Both the position numbers and the translations under genes were made by a program. The notes beneath the pieces are model-generated. The model saw nothing but the letters and a program-made list of their open reading frames with translations. It did no database searches and had not been told where the DNA came from. Positions 1 through 9,500 of a stretch of 64,000 bases of DNA are shown in pieces (the stretch's first letter is position 1; each line of letters starts with the position of its first letter). Source of the stretch: Pandoraea oxalativorans (GTDB lineage Bacteria; Pseudomonadota; Gammaproteobacteria; Burkholderiales; Burkholderiaceae); assembly GCF_000972785.3 (NCBI RefSeq), contig NZ_CP011253.3, forward strand, positions 3,534,001 through 3,598,000, written 5' to 3'.

Positions 1-118
1 AGCGCGATTTGCAGCGTCGCCGTCGCGAGCCGTGCGCCGAGACAGTGGTGGATGCCCGCACTGAACGAGATCAACCGGCCGTGGTTCTCGCGCCGGATAT
101 CGAACCGGTCGGGGTTAG
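1..118 (-). pseudogene. cytochrome P450, C-terminal fragment lacking its 5' part
   Basis: Read on the minus strand, the first 118 bases encode [15 protein letters not shown] followed by [14 protein letters not shown]. This is the cytochrome P450 PDRFD region and the heme-thiolate loop (F-x-x-G-x-H-x-C-x-G). The frame runs off the left edge of the window. Upstream, the P450 similarity stops abruptly at about position 118: the preceding codons read ITLIPS instead of a helix-K/meander sequence, and an in-frame TGA follows within about 50 bases. The rest of the P450 therefore does not lie next to this piece. What I see is a P450 end fused to unrelated DNA, best explained as a broken gene. The part outside the window could not be checked. 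Confidence 0.75.
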
Positions 119-160
119 ATGGGATAAGGGTTATCGAAGAAAAATGCAGGGGACGAAAAA

Positions 161-1324
161 TCAGCGAGATTCATAAGTCTTTGAAAGGGGGGCGTCCGCC
201 ATCGCGTCGGTGAACGGCTGCAAGACCCCGTTGGCTTGCAGCCCCGGCGGCGTGGTGCCGCCGTCGTAAAGCACCGGCACGACGTCGTTGGCGAGCGCGC
301 GGGCAATCGGCAGCAGATCGCTCGACCCGGCCTGGGAAACCAGCGCGAACATTTGCCCGTCGCGGCGCCAGGTCACCGTATCCATGGGGGGAATGGTCTG
401 TGCGGAGGGGCCGTGCGCCAGACGCGTGTCCTTCACGACGTAGATTGCCACGGGCGGCCCTTCGCGGGGCAGATAAGCCATCTGAACGACGGCACGGCCG
501 TCGAACTGCAAGCGCTGCAAGCGCTTGAACTCCATCCCGGCGCGGCGCAGATCGGGCACGACCAGTGGAATGTCGTCGCGGTGGCGGATGGCGCGCACCG
601 TGGCGATGGCCTCGGCCGCTTCGTCGTCGAGCGGATCGAGGGTCGCTCTGGCAAAGAGCGATTGATACGAAACAAAAGCGCGCACCCACGGCTCGTACGA
701 ACCGTGCCACGCGTTGGCGGCCTCAGGCGGCGACACCGCCACGCTGTCGACGTCCAGATTGCCCGCGACGGACATGGCGCGCGAGATGGGCATCTGGGGC
801 ATGGGCGTCGGCGCAGAGCCTTCGGTCAGAAAGCGCGCACCGGCACTGGCAACCAGCACGGCGAACGCGGTCGCGCCCGCTGCAAACCCACCGATCTGCC
901 ACCAGATGACGCGTGGGCGCTGACTGTCGAACGACGTCGACTCATCGAACTCGCGATCGAGCAAACTGCGGCGCGGAACCGTGCCCGGACTGCGAACATG
1001 CACTCGTCGCCCTGCCCGCCCGTCACGCCCATTGCGCCCAGTCCTCATAAAGCGCGCATCGTTGGCGCTGGCGACATGCGACGGCACATCCAGCGTCGTG
1101 CGTCCGCGCACCAGCGTGCGCACCGTCGACACCAGTTCCGGCGGGACTGGCGCAGTGAAACAGGCCTCGTATGCGTCCTGGAACGGCAGATCGGACGCGT
1201 ACAACGCCTCCACGCGCGCGGCGATGTCCGGCGAAGTCGCGATCGCAGCTTCGACCTTGGACGCAGCCTCCTCGGTCAGGCTGCCGTCCACATAGGAGAG
1301 AAGAATCTGATCGGAGATCACCAT
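161..1324 (-). CDS. membrane-anchored anti-sigma factor (partner of the adjacent ECF sigma)
   Basis: The product is 387 residues from the ATG at 1324, which has GAGGG nine bases upstream and lies 13 bases after the sigma stop. A TTG 11 codons earlier, inside the sigma gene, is less likely. The N-terminus ([20 protein letters not shown], then VPPEL) matches the cytoplasmic sigma-binding helices of anti-sigma factors, but there is no zinc HxxxCxxC motif. One hydrophobic segment ([21 protein letters not shown]) lies about 140 to 160 residues in and would put the C-terminal half in the periplasm. Gene order and coupling indicate that it sequesters the sigma encoded just upstream. It resembles the second anti-sigma of this window (24700-25560) in length, VPP motif and C-terminal pattern, so the two are probably paralogues. 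The signal it senses is unknown. Confidence 0.75.
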   Translation of the reverse strand: MVISDQILLSYVDGSLTEEAASKVEAAIATSPDIAARVEALYASDLPFQDAYEACFTAPVPPELVSTVRTLVRGRTTLDVPSHVASANDARFMRTGRNGRDGRAGRRVHVRSPGTVPRRSLLDREFDESTSFDSQRPRVIWWQIGGFAAGATAFAVLVASAGARFLTEGSAPTPMPQMPISRAMSVAGNLDVDSVAVSPPEAANAWHGSYEPWVRAFVSYQSLFARATLDPLDDEAAEAIATVRAIRHRDDIPLVVPDLRRAGMEFKRLQRLQFDGRAVVQMAYLPREGPPVAIYVVKDTRLAHGPSAQTIPPMDTVTWRRDGQMFALVSQAGSSDLLPIARALANDVVPVLYDGGTTPPGLQANGVLQPFTDAMADAPLSKTYESR

Positions 1325-1337
1325 CGGGTCGTCACCC

Positions 1338-1901
1338 TCAAGTCGGCGTTTCGCCAATGGCGGCAGTGCCGCGACGACGCGGCGTCACGTCGAACTGCAC
1401 GCCCAGCCGCTGACGTGCAGCCGACAAGCGACCCATGACAGTGGCAACCGGTACGTCCAGAATCTGCGCCGCTTCGCGATAGCTGAAGCCTTCGACGGCG
1501 ACCAGCAGCAGCGCCACGCGTTGCGGCGCGGGCAGACGCTCGACGGCATCGACGATCTGGCGGTGCCCGACATGCTCGTCCGGCAATCCCGACACGGAAT
1601 CGGCAATGTTCTCGAGCAATGCGTCGTCCCACGCGACACCGCCGCGATTGCGCACGTTACGCGCCCGCAGTTCGTTGAGCCACAGGGAATGGACGATGGA
1701 ATAGAGCCAGTTCAGCGGTGCACTATCGGGGCGCAACTGGGCGTCGGCACGCTCCAGTGCGCGCACACAGGCGCGCTGCACGAGGTCTTCGGCGTCGTGA
1801 CGGTCGCCGGTGAGCCGCAACGCGAACGTCCACAGCTTCGGCAGCATGGGGAGCAGCAGCCGCGCAAACCCCGAATCGTGCTCGAACTGCATCATGTTCA
1901 C
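1338..1901 (-). CDS. ECF-type RNA polymerase sigma factor
   Basis: The product is 187 residues. Region 2 is recognisable as LRLTGDRHDAEDLVQRACVR with the helix NWLYSIVHSLWLNELRAR. Region 4 carries a helix-turn-helix, LLLVAVEGFSYREAAQILDV followed by VATVMGRLSAARQRL. It lacks the sigma-70 regions 1 and 3, as expected of group IV sigmas. It would direct RNA polymerase to a small stress regulon and is probably held inactive by the anti-sigma gene 13 bases downstream. Starts at 1901, 1895 and 1892 are all in frame. No GGAATAA motif like that of the second ECF gene is visible upstream. An 8-base direct repeat lies about 85 bases upstream. Confidence 0.87.
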   Translation of the reverse strand: MNMMQFEHDSGFARLLLPMLPKLWTFALRLTGDRHDAEDLVQRACVRALERADAQLRPDSAPLNWLYSIVHSLWLNELRARNVRNRGGVAWDDALLENIADSVSGLPDEHVGHRQIVDAVERLPAPQRVALLLVAVEGFSYREAAQILDVPVATVMGRLSAARQRLGVQFDVTPRRRGTAAIGETPT

Positions 1902-1983
1902 TCACCACTACGGCGACGGGCCGAAAGATTCGCATTATTCACACGTCGATATCGCGAAAGCATAAAAATCTCTGCAAATCCGT

Positions 1984-2003
1984 CTCAATACGGGCCTCAA
2001 TAC
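1984..2003. repeat. 8-bp direct repeat upstream of the ECF sigma gene
   Basis: CTCAATAC occurs at 1984-1991 and again at 1996-2003, a 12-base period (about one helix turn), 83 to 102 bases upstream of the sigma start. This spacing would suit binding of an activator or repressor to one face of the DNA, but no regulator can be named. Confidence 0.35.
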
Positions 2004-2054
2004 ATCTCATCGACATCTGGATGACCAAATCATGCGGTCCGCGGGCGTGTCATG

Positions 2055-2091
2055 AAAAAACGACGGGATGCCGAAACTGCGCATCCCGTCG
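2055..2091 (-). terminator. intrinsic terminator for the interrupted GH2/GH64 gene
   Basis: On the minus strand an 11-bp perfect stem (CGACGGGATGC with GCATCCCGTCG, arms at 2061-2071 and 2081-2091) with a 9-base loop is followed by six T residues (2055-2060). It lies 26 bases after the original stop codon at 2118, so it is the native terminator of the large secreted enzyme gene. Confidence 0.85.
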
Positions 2092-2117
2092 TCATTTCGC
2101 GACACAACCTCAAGTCG

Positions 2118-2295
2118 TCAGAAGCCGATTCCCAGAACGACGTGCTCAGGCGTCGGTGAAACCAGGGTGGAACTCTGGTCCGCGACGTCGTCGTACGAGA
2201 AGCCGTAAGCCTTGCGGTCGATGCTGTGGTCGTGCCAGAACTTCGCGTAAGCGTTGTATGGGCCCTTGGCGTACCAGGCCGACTGGAGTTGACCC
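2118..2295 (-). pseudogene. C-terminal remnant of the GH64 beta-1,3-glucanase, cut off by the IS element
   Basis: The minus strand reads AWYAKGPYNAYAKFWHDHSI, then DRKAYGFSYDDVADQSS and a VVLGIGF terminus with stop at 2118. This is the typical end of GH64 beta-1,3-glucanases (FWHxHxIxGKAYGFxYDDVxxQSS). The 5' part of the same domain lies on the far side of the IS2-like element, ending at 3607. Joining the two flanks exactly at the IS ends keeps the reading frame (ERP-Q-GQLQS), so the pieces were one gene. The fragment is not expected to be translated as useful protein. The loss removes about 60 residues from the end of the catalytic domain. Confidence 0.85.
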
Positions 2296-2314
2296 TGTAA
2301 AACCGGACACACCA

Positions 2315-3202
2315 TCACACTAAGGTTGCTGAATCCATCGAGCGCCGGAACTCGCGAGGCGAGCGGTATTTCAGCGCGCTATGGGGGTGCTTCTCGTTGT
2401 AATGCTCAAATGCAATGGCCAGATTGTGAGCAGCGGTTGCAGCATCCGGCTTCGGCATGAAGGCGACGTAGTCGCGCTTCATCGTTTTCACGAAGCTCTC
2501 GGCCATGCCGTTACTTTGCGGACTGCACACGGGCGTGGTCAATGGCTTTAGTCCGATGTTCATCGCAAACCGGCGCGTATCGTCAGCCGTATAGCCCGAA
2601 CCATTGTCGCTCAGCCACTCGATTTCGGACGGCGTATGCACCTCGTTGCCGAACCGATTTTCCACTGCGGCCAGCATCACGTCGCGCACAATGTCGCCGC
2701 TGTGGCCTGCTGTCGTCGCCGCCCAGCTCATCGCTTCTCGGTCGCAGCAATCCAGCGCAAACGTCACACGCAGCGGCTCGCCGTTGTCGCAGCGGAACTC
2801 GAAGCCGTCCGAGCACCATCGCTGATTGCTGCGCGCGACGGCCACTTTGCCATCATGTCGACGGTGGGCTCGCGGCGCAATCGGTCGGCGCTGCGTCAGC
2901 AGCCCATGCGTTCGCATGATGCGATAAATGCGCTTGGCATTGAACGGCGCCAGTCCAACTGCAACGCGCTCGTTGCGCAACGTGCCCCAAACCCGCCGGT
3001 AGCCATAGCTGGGCAAATCGCCGACGACACGGCGGATTTCCTCGACTACAGTTTCGTCGTCGGTCGGCCTTGATTGCCGGCCATCGCGCCACGTCGCCGG
3101 ACGCGACAGTCGTGCCGATACGTTCGAGCGCGACACGCCGAGAACTTCACAGACCAGTTTCACTGGCCGTCCTCCGGCAGCAAGGGCGAGTGCGCTATCC
3201 AT
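2315..3202 (-). CDS. IS2-like transposase, catalytic subunit OrfB
   Basis: The product is 295 residues with an integrase (rve) core. It contains [43 protein letters not shown] and [15 protein letters not shown], which hold the D-D-E catalytic residues, and ends with the [14 protein letters not shown] motif of IS2. The [11 protein letters not shown] segment is typical of the HTH_21 region. It is expressed mainly as an OrfAB fusion through a -1 frameshift at the seven-A run just before its ATG; OrfB alone may also be made. No disruption is visible, so the copy looks transposition-competent. Confidence 0.93.
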   Translation of the reverse strand: MDSALALAAGGRPVKLVCEVLGVSRSNVSARLSRPATWRDGRQSRPTDDETVVEEIRRVVGDLPSYGYRRVWGTLRNERVAVGLAPFNAKRIYRIMRTHGLLTQRRPIAPRAHRRHDGKVAVARSNQRWCSDGFEFRCDNGEPLRVTFALDCCDREAMSWAATTAGHSGDIVRDVMLAAVENRFGNEVHTPSEIEWLSDNGSGYTADDTRRFAMNIGLKPLTTPVCSPQSNGMAESFVKTMKRDYVAFMPKPDAATAAHNLAIAFEHYNEKHPHSALKYRSPREFRRSMDSATLV

Positions 3203-3525
3203 TTTTTTGCTCGGCTGTATTCAACTGCTTCCCGGAGAATCTCGTTCTCCATTGTTTTTTTGCCGAGCATCCGTTGCAGCTCGCGAATCTGCTTGAGCGC
3301 ATCAGCCAACTCCGATGCCGGAACCACTTCTTCGCCAGCCTTGACCGCTGACAGGCTACCGTCCTGGTACAGCTTGCGCCAGTGGAATAGCTGGTTCGGG
3401 TTCACGCCGTAATGGCGCGCGACCATTGAAACCGATTTTCCCGGTTCGAAACTCTCGCGAACCATCGACAGTTTCTGCTCCGCCGTCCAGCGACGCCGGC
3501 GCTCTGGGCCCGTCAACACTTCCAT
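3160..3525 (-). CDS. IS2-like transposase, DNA-binding subunit OrfA
   Basis: The product is 121 residues from the ATG at 3525, chosen because IS2 OrfA starts at the same point (MxVLxGPExRRR) and AGGA lies just upstream. A GTG ten codons earlier is possible. The N-terminal helix-turn-helix is [20 protein letters not shown] followed by LFHWRK. A leucine-zipper-like helix follows, containing [20 protein letters not shown]. This protein binds the IS ends, and as part of OrfAB it supplies DNA recognition. It overlaps orfB by 43 bases. Confidence 0.92.
   Translation of the reverse strand: MEVLTGPERRRRWTAEQKLSMVRESFEPGKSVSMVARHYGVNPNQLFHWRKLYQDGSLSAVKAGEEVVPASELADALKQIRELQRMLGKKTMENEILREAVEYSRAKKWIAHSPLLPEDGQ
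3202..3208 (-). other. A7 slippery site for programmed -1 frameshift (OrfAB)
   Basis: On the minus strand GC-AAAAAAA-TGG lies inside the orfA/orfB overlap. OrfA reads GCA AAA AAA TGG and orfB starts one base earlier with ATG GAT AGC. A heptameric A run at this place is the usual IS3-family device for making the transframe OrfAB transposase. Confidence 0.7.
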
Positions 3526-3572
3526 CACTTCCTGCTTGGTGTTAGTCAAAAACACAGTCTTATGCCTACCCG

Positions 3573-6500
3573 TTATTGTAAGTGGGTCGCTGTGTCCGGT
3601 GTTTCATGGGGCCGCTCCACCGACGACGGTGCTGCCCACTGCGTGTCGTCTTCCATGATGTGGCGGTTGAGCGCCGCCGCCACCTGCGCCTCGATGGCCA
3701 GTTCCGTCGCATTTCCGGAGGCCAGCGGTCCCTTCGCTTCGAGCATGTCCTGCGTGTTCGGGTGATTCACGTAGTACTTGCCGCCGACGAAGGCTCCGTT
3801 GCCCTGATCCACTTCCGTGAACACGAGCTGGTCACCCACCGTCTGTCCGACAAACTTGCGTGCGTTACCCCACATCAGCAGCGTCAGCGAGTGCGTGCGG
3901 TAGTACTCCCACATGCTGTCGATGTACGCGTCGAAGTACTTGCCGTTCGGTTGTCCCTCGTCGAACCCACCCTTGCTCGGCGCCATGATGCGGTACTGAG
4001 ACGGGTTGGCTGGCAGGAACGCCGACGGCACTTCCTTCTGATACGCCGCGAAGATCGACGCACGCGACTCGGTGATGCCCGATCGCACGTGCGTCGTGCG
4101 GTTGCTACCGTACACGTCTTCAGTGAGCGGGAAGCCGAACTGATCGACCTGCGTGTTGTTCAGCCACAGGCCGTTGTCGCCGTAGGTGAACTCATACCAG
4201 TCGAAGTAGACGTTGATGTTCGGGTCGGTCGGGTTGCGCACGTCCGGACCGGCGAAGCCGACCTGACCGTTCACGTCCCGATTGACCTTGATGTACAGCG
4301 GCGACCCCAGCCCCACGTAGGCGCGGGCGCCGAAGAGCTTCGGGAACTTCAACTGCTTTGCCTGCGCCAGCGTGAAGAAGTAGTTGGCGTAGTTCTGCCC
4401 GTTCTTCGTCAGGTGGCCGGGGCCGTCGTTGTCCGCGTCCGACATCAGCACCGTGGTGCCGTCCGGCTTCACGTAGACGAACTGGCCGTCCTTTGCCGGG
4501 TCGTGCGCAATCACCGCCACGAAAATCTGATCGTCCGTATAAGCGCCGTTCGTGTTGTTACGCAGTTCGACGCCGAGCTGGTTCGGATAGATCGGATAGT
4601 TCGGGATGGTGCCGTCGTCCGGCGGGTTGCCGGTGACCGGCGGCGGCGTCACCGTCAGCGTGGCCGCCGACGACGTGACCGTGTTACCGGCCGAATTGCT
4701 CACGTCGACCGTAAACGTCGCGCCGTTGTCGGCGGCCGTCGTCGGTTGCGTGTCGTACGTCGAAGCGTTCGCCCCCGGAATCGGGGTGCCGCCGCGACGC
4801 CACTGGTACGTCATCCCGTCCGGGTTGGCGAGTGCGACCGCGAAGTGCGCCGGTTGTCCCTGCTGCACCGTGACACTGGTCGGCTGACCACTGATGACGG
4901 GCAACGGCGGCGGCGGCGGGGTGCTGCCGTCCGTGGGGCCGTACACTTCGAACTCGAACAGCGAGTAACCGTACTGCGACGAGCGTTTGATGCCCGCCAT
5001 GCGCACGTAGCGCGCCGACGTCGTGGCAAACGTGACGGTTTCGACGCCGCCCTGGCCGTTGGGCTGCGAAGCCACACGCGTCCAGTTCCGGTTGTCGTTC
5101 GACACCTGAATCTCGTAAGCCGCACCGTAAGCACGCTCCCAGTTCAGCACCACCTTCGACACCGGCACCGAGGTACCCAGATCGACGGCGAGCCACGCGT
5201 TGTCGTTGAAGTCCGACGACCAGCGCGTGGCCGGGTTGCCGTCCACTGCGAAGCGGGCGGGCGTGCCGTCGCTTTCGGCGCCGCTCGCAAAGGCGGGCTT
5301 GCCCTTCGCGAGGTTGCCGTTGCTGCTATTACCGGAGTTGTCGGTGGCCGGGTTCGTCACAGGGACAGTACCGCCTGCGGGTCCATACACCTCGAACTCG
5401 TACAGCGAGTAACCGTACGGCGACGAACGCTGAATGCCGGTCATGCGCACGAAGCGCGTGGTGACCGGTGCGAACGACACCTGCTCCGTGCCGCCCTGAC
5501 CGGCGGACTGGCCGCCGACCTTGCGCCACGTGTTGCCGTCGTCCGAAACCTGAATCTCGTACGCAGCCCCGTACGCACGTTCCCAACGCAACTGCACCTC
5601 CGAGATCTGGGTGGGGGCCCCCAGATCGACGGCAAACCACGCGTTGTCGTTGAAGTCCGAGGACCAGCGCGAATCGACGTTGCCGTCGAGTGCGTTGGAC
5701 GCCGGGGTGCCCTGCGGATTCTCCACGCCACTGGCCAGCGCGAGCTTGCCAAGGGCGAGGTTTACGGGCGTGGCGCCGTTGTTGCCGTCACCACCGCTGC
5801 CACCATTCCCGCCTTGCGGCGGGTTGCCCGTGTTGCCGTTACCGTTGTTGCCGCCGGTCGGGGCCGGGGTCACCGTCAGCAAGGCAGGCGTGCTGGTGAT
5901 GTTCGAATTGCCGTCATCCGCGACCACGCCGTACTGCGCGCCATTGTCGTCCATCGTCGTGGCGGGCGTGTCGTACGAGGGGCTAGCCGTCACCGCCACC
6001 TGCTGGCCGTTACGGAACCATGTGTACGACAGGTTCGACGCGCCGATCACCGACACTGTGAAGTGCGCCGACTGGCCCACCTGCACGGATTGCGGCTGCG
6101 GTTGCTGATCGAAACTCAGCTTCGGGCCGTAGACCTCGAACTCGAACAGCGAGAAGCCGTACTGCGTCTGACGCTTGACACCCTGCATGCGGACATAGCG
6201 TGCGGCGACCGTCTGGAACGACAGGTTCTCCGTACCGCCACGGCCCGTGTTCTGGGTGTAGACCGTCTTCCAGTCACCATCGTTGCCGGTATCCGAGACC
6301 TGAATCAGGTACTGCTTGCCATACGCAGTTTCCCACTTCAGGCGCACCAGATTGACGGCCTGCGACTTGCCCAGGTCGATCGTGATGCTCGCGCGGTCGG
6401 CATCCGGGTTGTCGACGAACAACGACGACCAGCGCGTGGCGATGTCGCCATCGTTCACGTGGATTGCCGCGCCGAAGCCCGGGTTTTCGACCGGCGTGGA

Positions 6501-9500
6501 CGTCACCGTCTTGCCCAGCGCGAGGTTCGTGTCGTTGGACGGCACGCCATCCACGACATTGAGCGCTGCGCCGTCGCTCAGCTTGCTTGCCCCGCCTGCG
6601 CTCACGAGCACGGTGAACTGCGCACCGTTGTCTTCGAGCTTGACGGCGGGCGTGGTGTAGCTCGCAGCGCCCGCACCGGCGATCTGCGCACCGTCGCGAT
6701 ACCACTGATACGACAGCGTGCCGTTGCCGGTCGCGCTGACCGTAAACGTGGCCGTCTTGCCGATGGCGGCCGACTGGCTCACCGGCGGCGTGACGATCAC
6801 CGGCGGCGGCACCTGCGGGTTGTTGCCGTTGCCCGGATCCTGCTGGGGCGGCGTCACCGTGAGCTTGAACTTCTGGCTCGTGACGCTGTTCGCGGCGTTA
6901 CTGACCACCACGTAATACTGCGTGCCGCTGTCTTCGAGCTTGACGGCCGGCGTGTCGTAGACCGGGGTCGACGACGTGTAGAGCAACGTATCCGACGTCT
7001 CTTCCGCCTTCGCCACGCGATACCACTTGAACGTGAGCGGCGCCGAGCCGTTGATGCCGAGGCTGAAGTGCGCCGACTTGCCCTGCGTGACGCTTACGTC
7101 GCCCGGCTGCACCGTTACCGTGGGCGGCGTAACTTGCGCCGTACCGGCCACACACAGCACCCAGCCCGGGGCGTTATCGACCAGACCCTGACGGTCTTCG
7201 CCCGCCGACGTGATCAGGTAGGCCTGACGCGAGTCGGTCGCGAGCAGCGTCGACGTCCACGTCGTCCACTTCTCCGGGAAGGCGCACACTGCGCTGTTGT
7301 TGGCGGCGATGGAAAGGGCTTCCTCGCGCGTCGGCAGACGCTTGCCCTGCGCTGCGCAGTAGTCGGCTGCCGCCAGTTGGGTGAACTGGTGGTTCGGGTC
7401 CGTGGTCGCATACTGCTTGCGGTTCCAGACCAGCGTGCTCGACTTGTCCTGCGCTTCGCCCGGGTTCAGCACCGTGTAACGCTCGTTCGTGAAGAGCACG
7501 CCGTCGTTACAGTTGGGGACGTTGTAGACCTCGATCTCGTACAGCGAGTAACCGTACGCGGTCGCACGCGTCTGGCCGACCACGCGGACATAGCGCGCGG
7601 TGACCGTCGGGAACGTGAAGTCGTCCACGCCACCGGCGAAACCGGCGGGCGACTCGTAGGCCTTCGTGTACTGAACGTTGTCGTTCGACACTTCGATGCG
7701 ATACGAACTGGCGTAAGCGTTCTCCCAACGCAGGATCATGCGGTTGACCGGCATCGGCGCACCGAGGTCCACCGTGATCGATGCGTTGTTGCCGTCCTTC
7801 TGATCCGAACTCCAGCGCGTGCTGACGTTGCCGTCGGTCACATTGCCGGCGGGCATGCCCTGCGGGTCCTGATAGCTGCTGGCGAAGGCGTACCTGCCCT
7901 GCGCCAGGTTCACCCCCGGGGCCGCCTGACTCAGCGTGGCCGGATCGCTCGTCACCGACTTGCCCGAGGCGTTCGAGACCGTCACCGTGTACCTGCCCAG
8001 ATCCTTCGGCGTGACGGCGTCGATCGTGAACGCCGGGGCATCGCTTCCGACCGTGCCCGACGGACCATTCCACTGGTAGTGCAGCGGCTTGGAGCCGTCG
8101 GCCACAACCGTAAAGGTGGCACTCTCGTTGAGCATCGCCACCGTGTTGGCTGGCGGCGTCGTGATGGTCGGCACCGTCGCCGCGTTGACCTTGAGGGTCA
8201 CCGGCGTCGACGTCACCTGAGCGAGCGGGTTCTTGACGGTGACCTTGAACAGCGCGCCATCGTCGTCGGCCGTCGTCACGGGCGTGGTGTACGTCGCGGA
8301 CTTCGCGCCGTCGATGGCGACGTCGTTACGGAACCATTGATACTCAATCACCGGCGAGCCCTTGACCGCCACACTGAACGTGGCCGTCTGACCGACGAAC
8401 ACGGTTTGTGCGACCGGCGGGGTATCGATGCTCACGGCGAGCGCCGGAATCACCGACAGTACGGCGTCGTTGGACGTGATCGTGCCTACGCCGTTGCGAA
8501 CCCGCACGCCGAAGACATGGCCGTTGTCGTCGCCCGTGGCCGCCGCCGTATCGAGGCTGCTACCCGTCGCGCCCGGGATGTCCTGGTGATCGCGCTGCCA
8601 TTGGAACTGCATCGGCGCGGCGCCCGAGACCGTCACGTCGAAGTGAGCGGGCTGCCCCACGCTGACCTGCTGGCTGGCCGGTTGCACCACGATTTGCGGC
8701 GCGGAGGTCGCGGCCTGCACCGGCACGACCACCGCCGGCTGCACATCGTACGACGCCGAACCGCTGCCCAGACCCGGCGACGTCGCGCTGACCGTCACAT
8801 GCCCCGTCTGGAAGGTGCTGCGAATTGCAATACGGGTCAGACCGCCTTCGGCGGCGAGTTCATGGTCGCCCGGCGAGTGATAGCCCTGCGGCTTGTCCAT
8901 CGTGACGATGTGATTCCAGCCGCCGCGATAGTTGGCCACGGCCGTGTTGTCGACCGCGAACGTGATGAGGTTCGTGGCGTCCGGCACGACGACACCATTG
9001 GCATCGACGACCTGTGCCGTCACGAACACGGCGTCGGAACCGTTGGCCGTGACCTGGAACGACTGACCGCTCGGGCGAATGACTTCCGGCACCACCGACA
9101 GCACGATGTGGTCGGGGGTACCGGCCGTCACCCGCTCGTCGATCACCGGCTTGCCGTTCGCCATGACTTGCGCGCCGAAACCGTCCACGCACAGCGCCTG
9201 AACCCGGCCCGGGGCCCACTGCACGTCGTCCCAATGCGCCTGACCCACGAGGCCCGTGGTCGTGCCGAGCGAGTTGTCGGTCGACGTCGAGAGGGTGTTC
9301 GGCTTTACGTCGCCGCCCTGCACCACGCCGTTGACCACGAGGCGCACGGCCGGGCAGTTGCTGAACACGTTCACGCGCACCGGTCCCTTGCGGTTCCAGG
9401 TGTTGGCGAGGTGCACCACCGGCTTGATCGCGAACGGTGTCCACGCGGACTGATACGCGTAGTACAGCAAACGCGGAAAACGGTTGCCGTCGGCCATCGA

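Larger units (their letters stand above)
2296..3606 (-). mobile_element. IS3-family, IS2-group insertion sequence (1,311 bp)
   Basis: The element carries overlapping orfA and orfB closely resembling IS2 transposase genes. Its ends form imperfect inverted repeats: TGTAAAACCGGACACA at 2296-2311 and, read inward from the other side, TGAAACACCGGACACA ending at 3606. Both begin with the TG...CA dinucleotides usual for IS3 elements. Flanking 5-mers are GACCC on the left and TGGGG on the right, so there is no target duplication. It sits in the GH64 domain of the giant enzyme gene in the same orientation. Exact removal of the 1,311 bp would restore the host frame. Confidence 0.9.

Noticed and set aside
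161..1324. Zinc-binding anti-sigma (ZAS) domain
   Set aside because: No HxxxCxxC motif is present; the call rests on gene coupling, the N-terminal helices and the membrane segment.
2291..3611. A 5-bp target duplication flanking the IS element
   Set aside because: The bases next to the inverted repeats are GACCC and TGGGG; shifting the ends by one to three bases does not give matching flanks.
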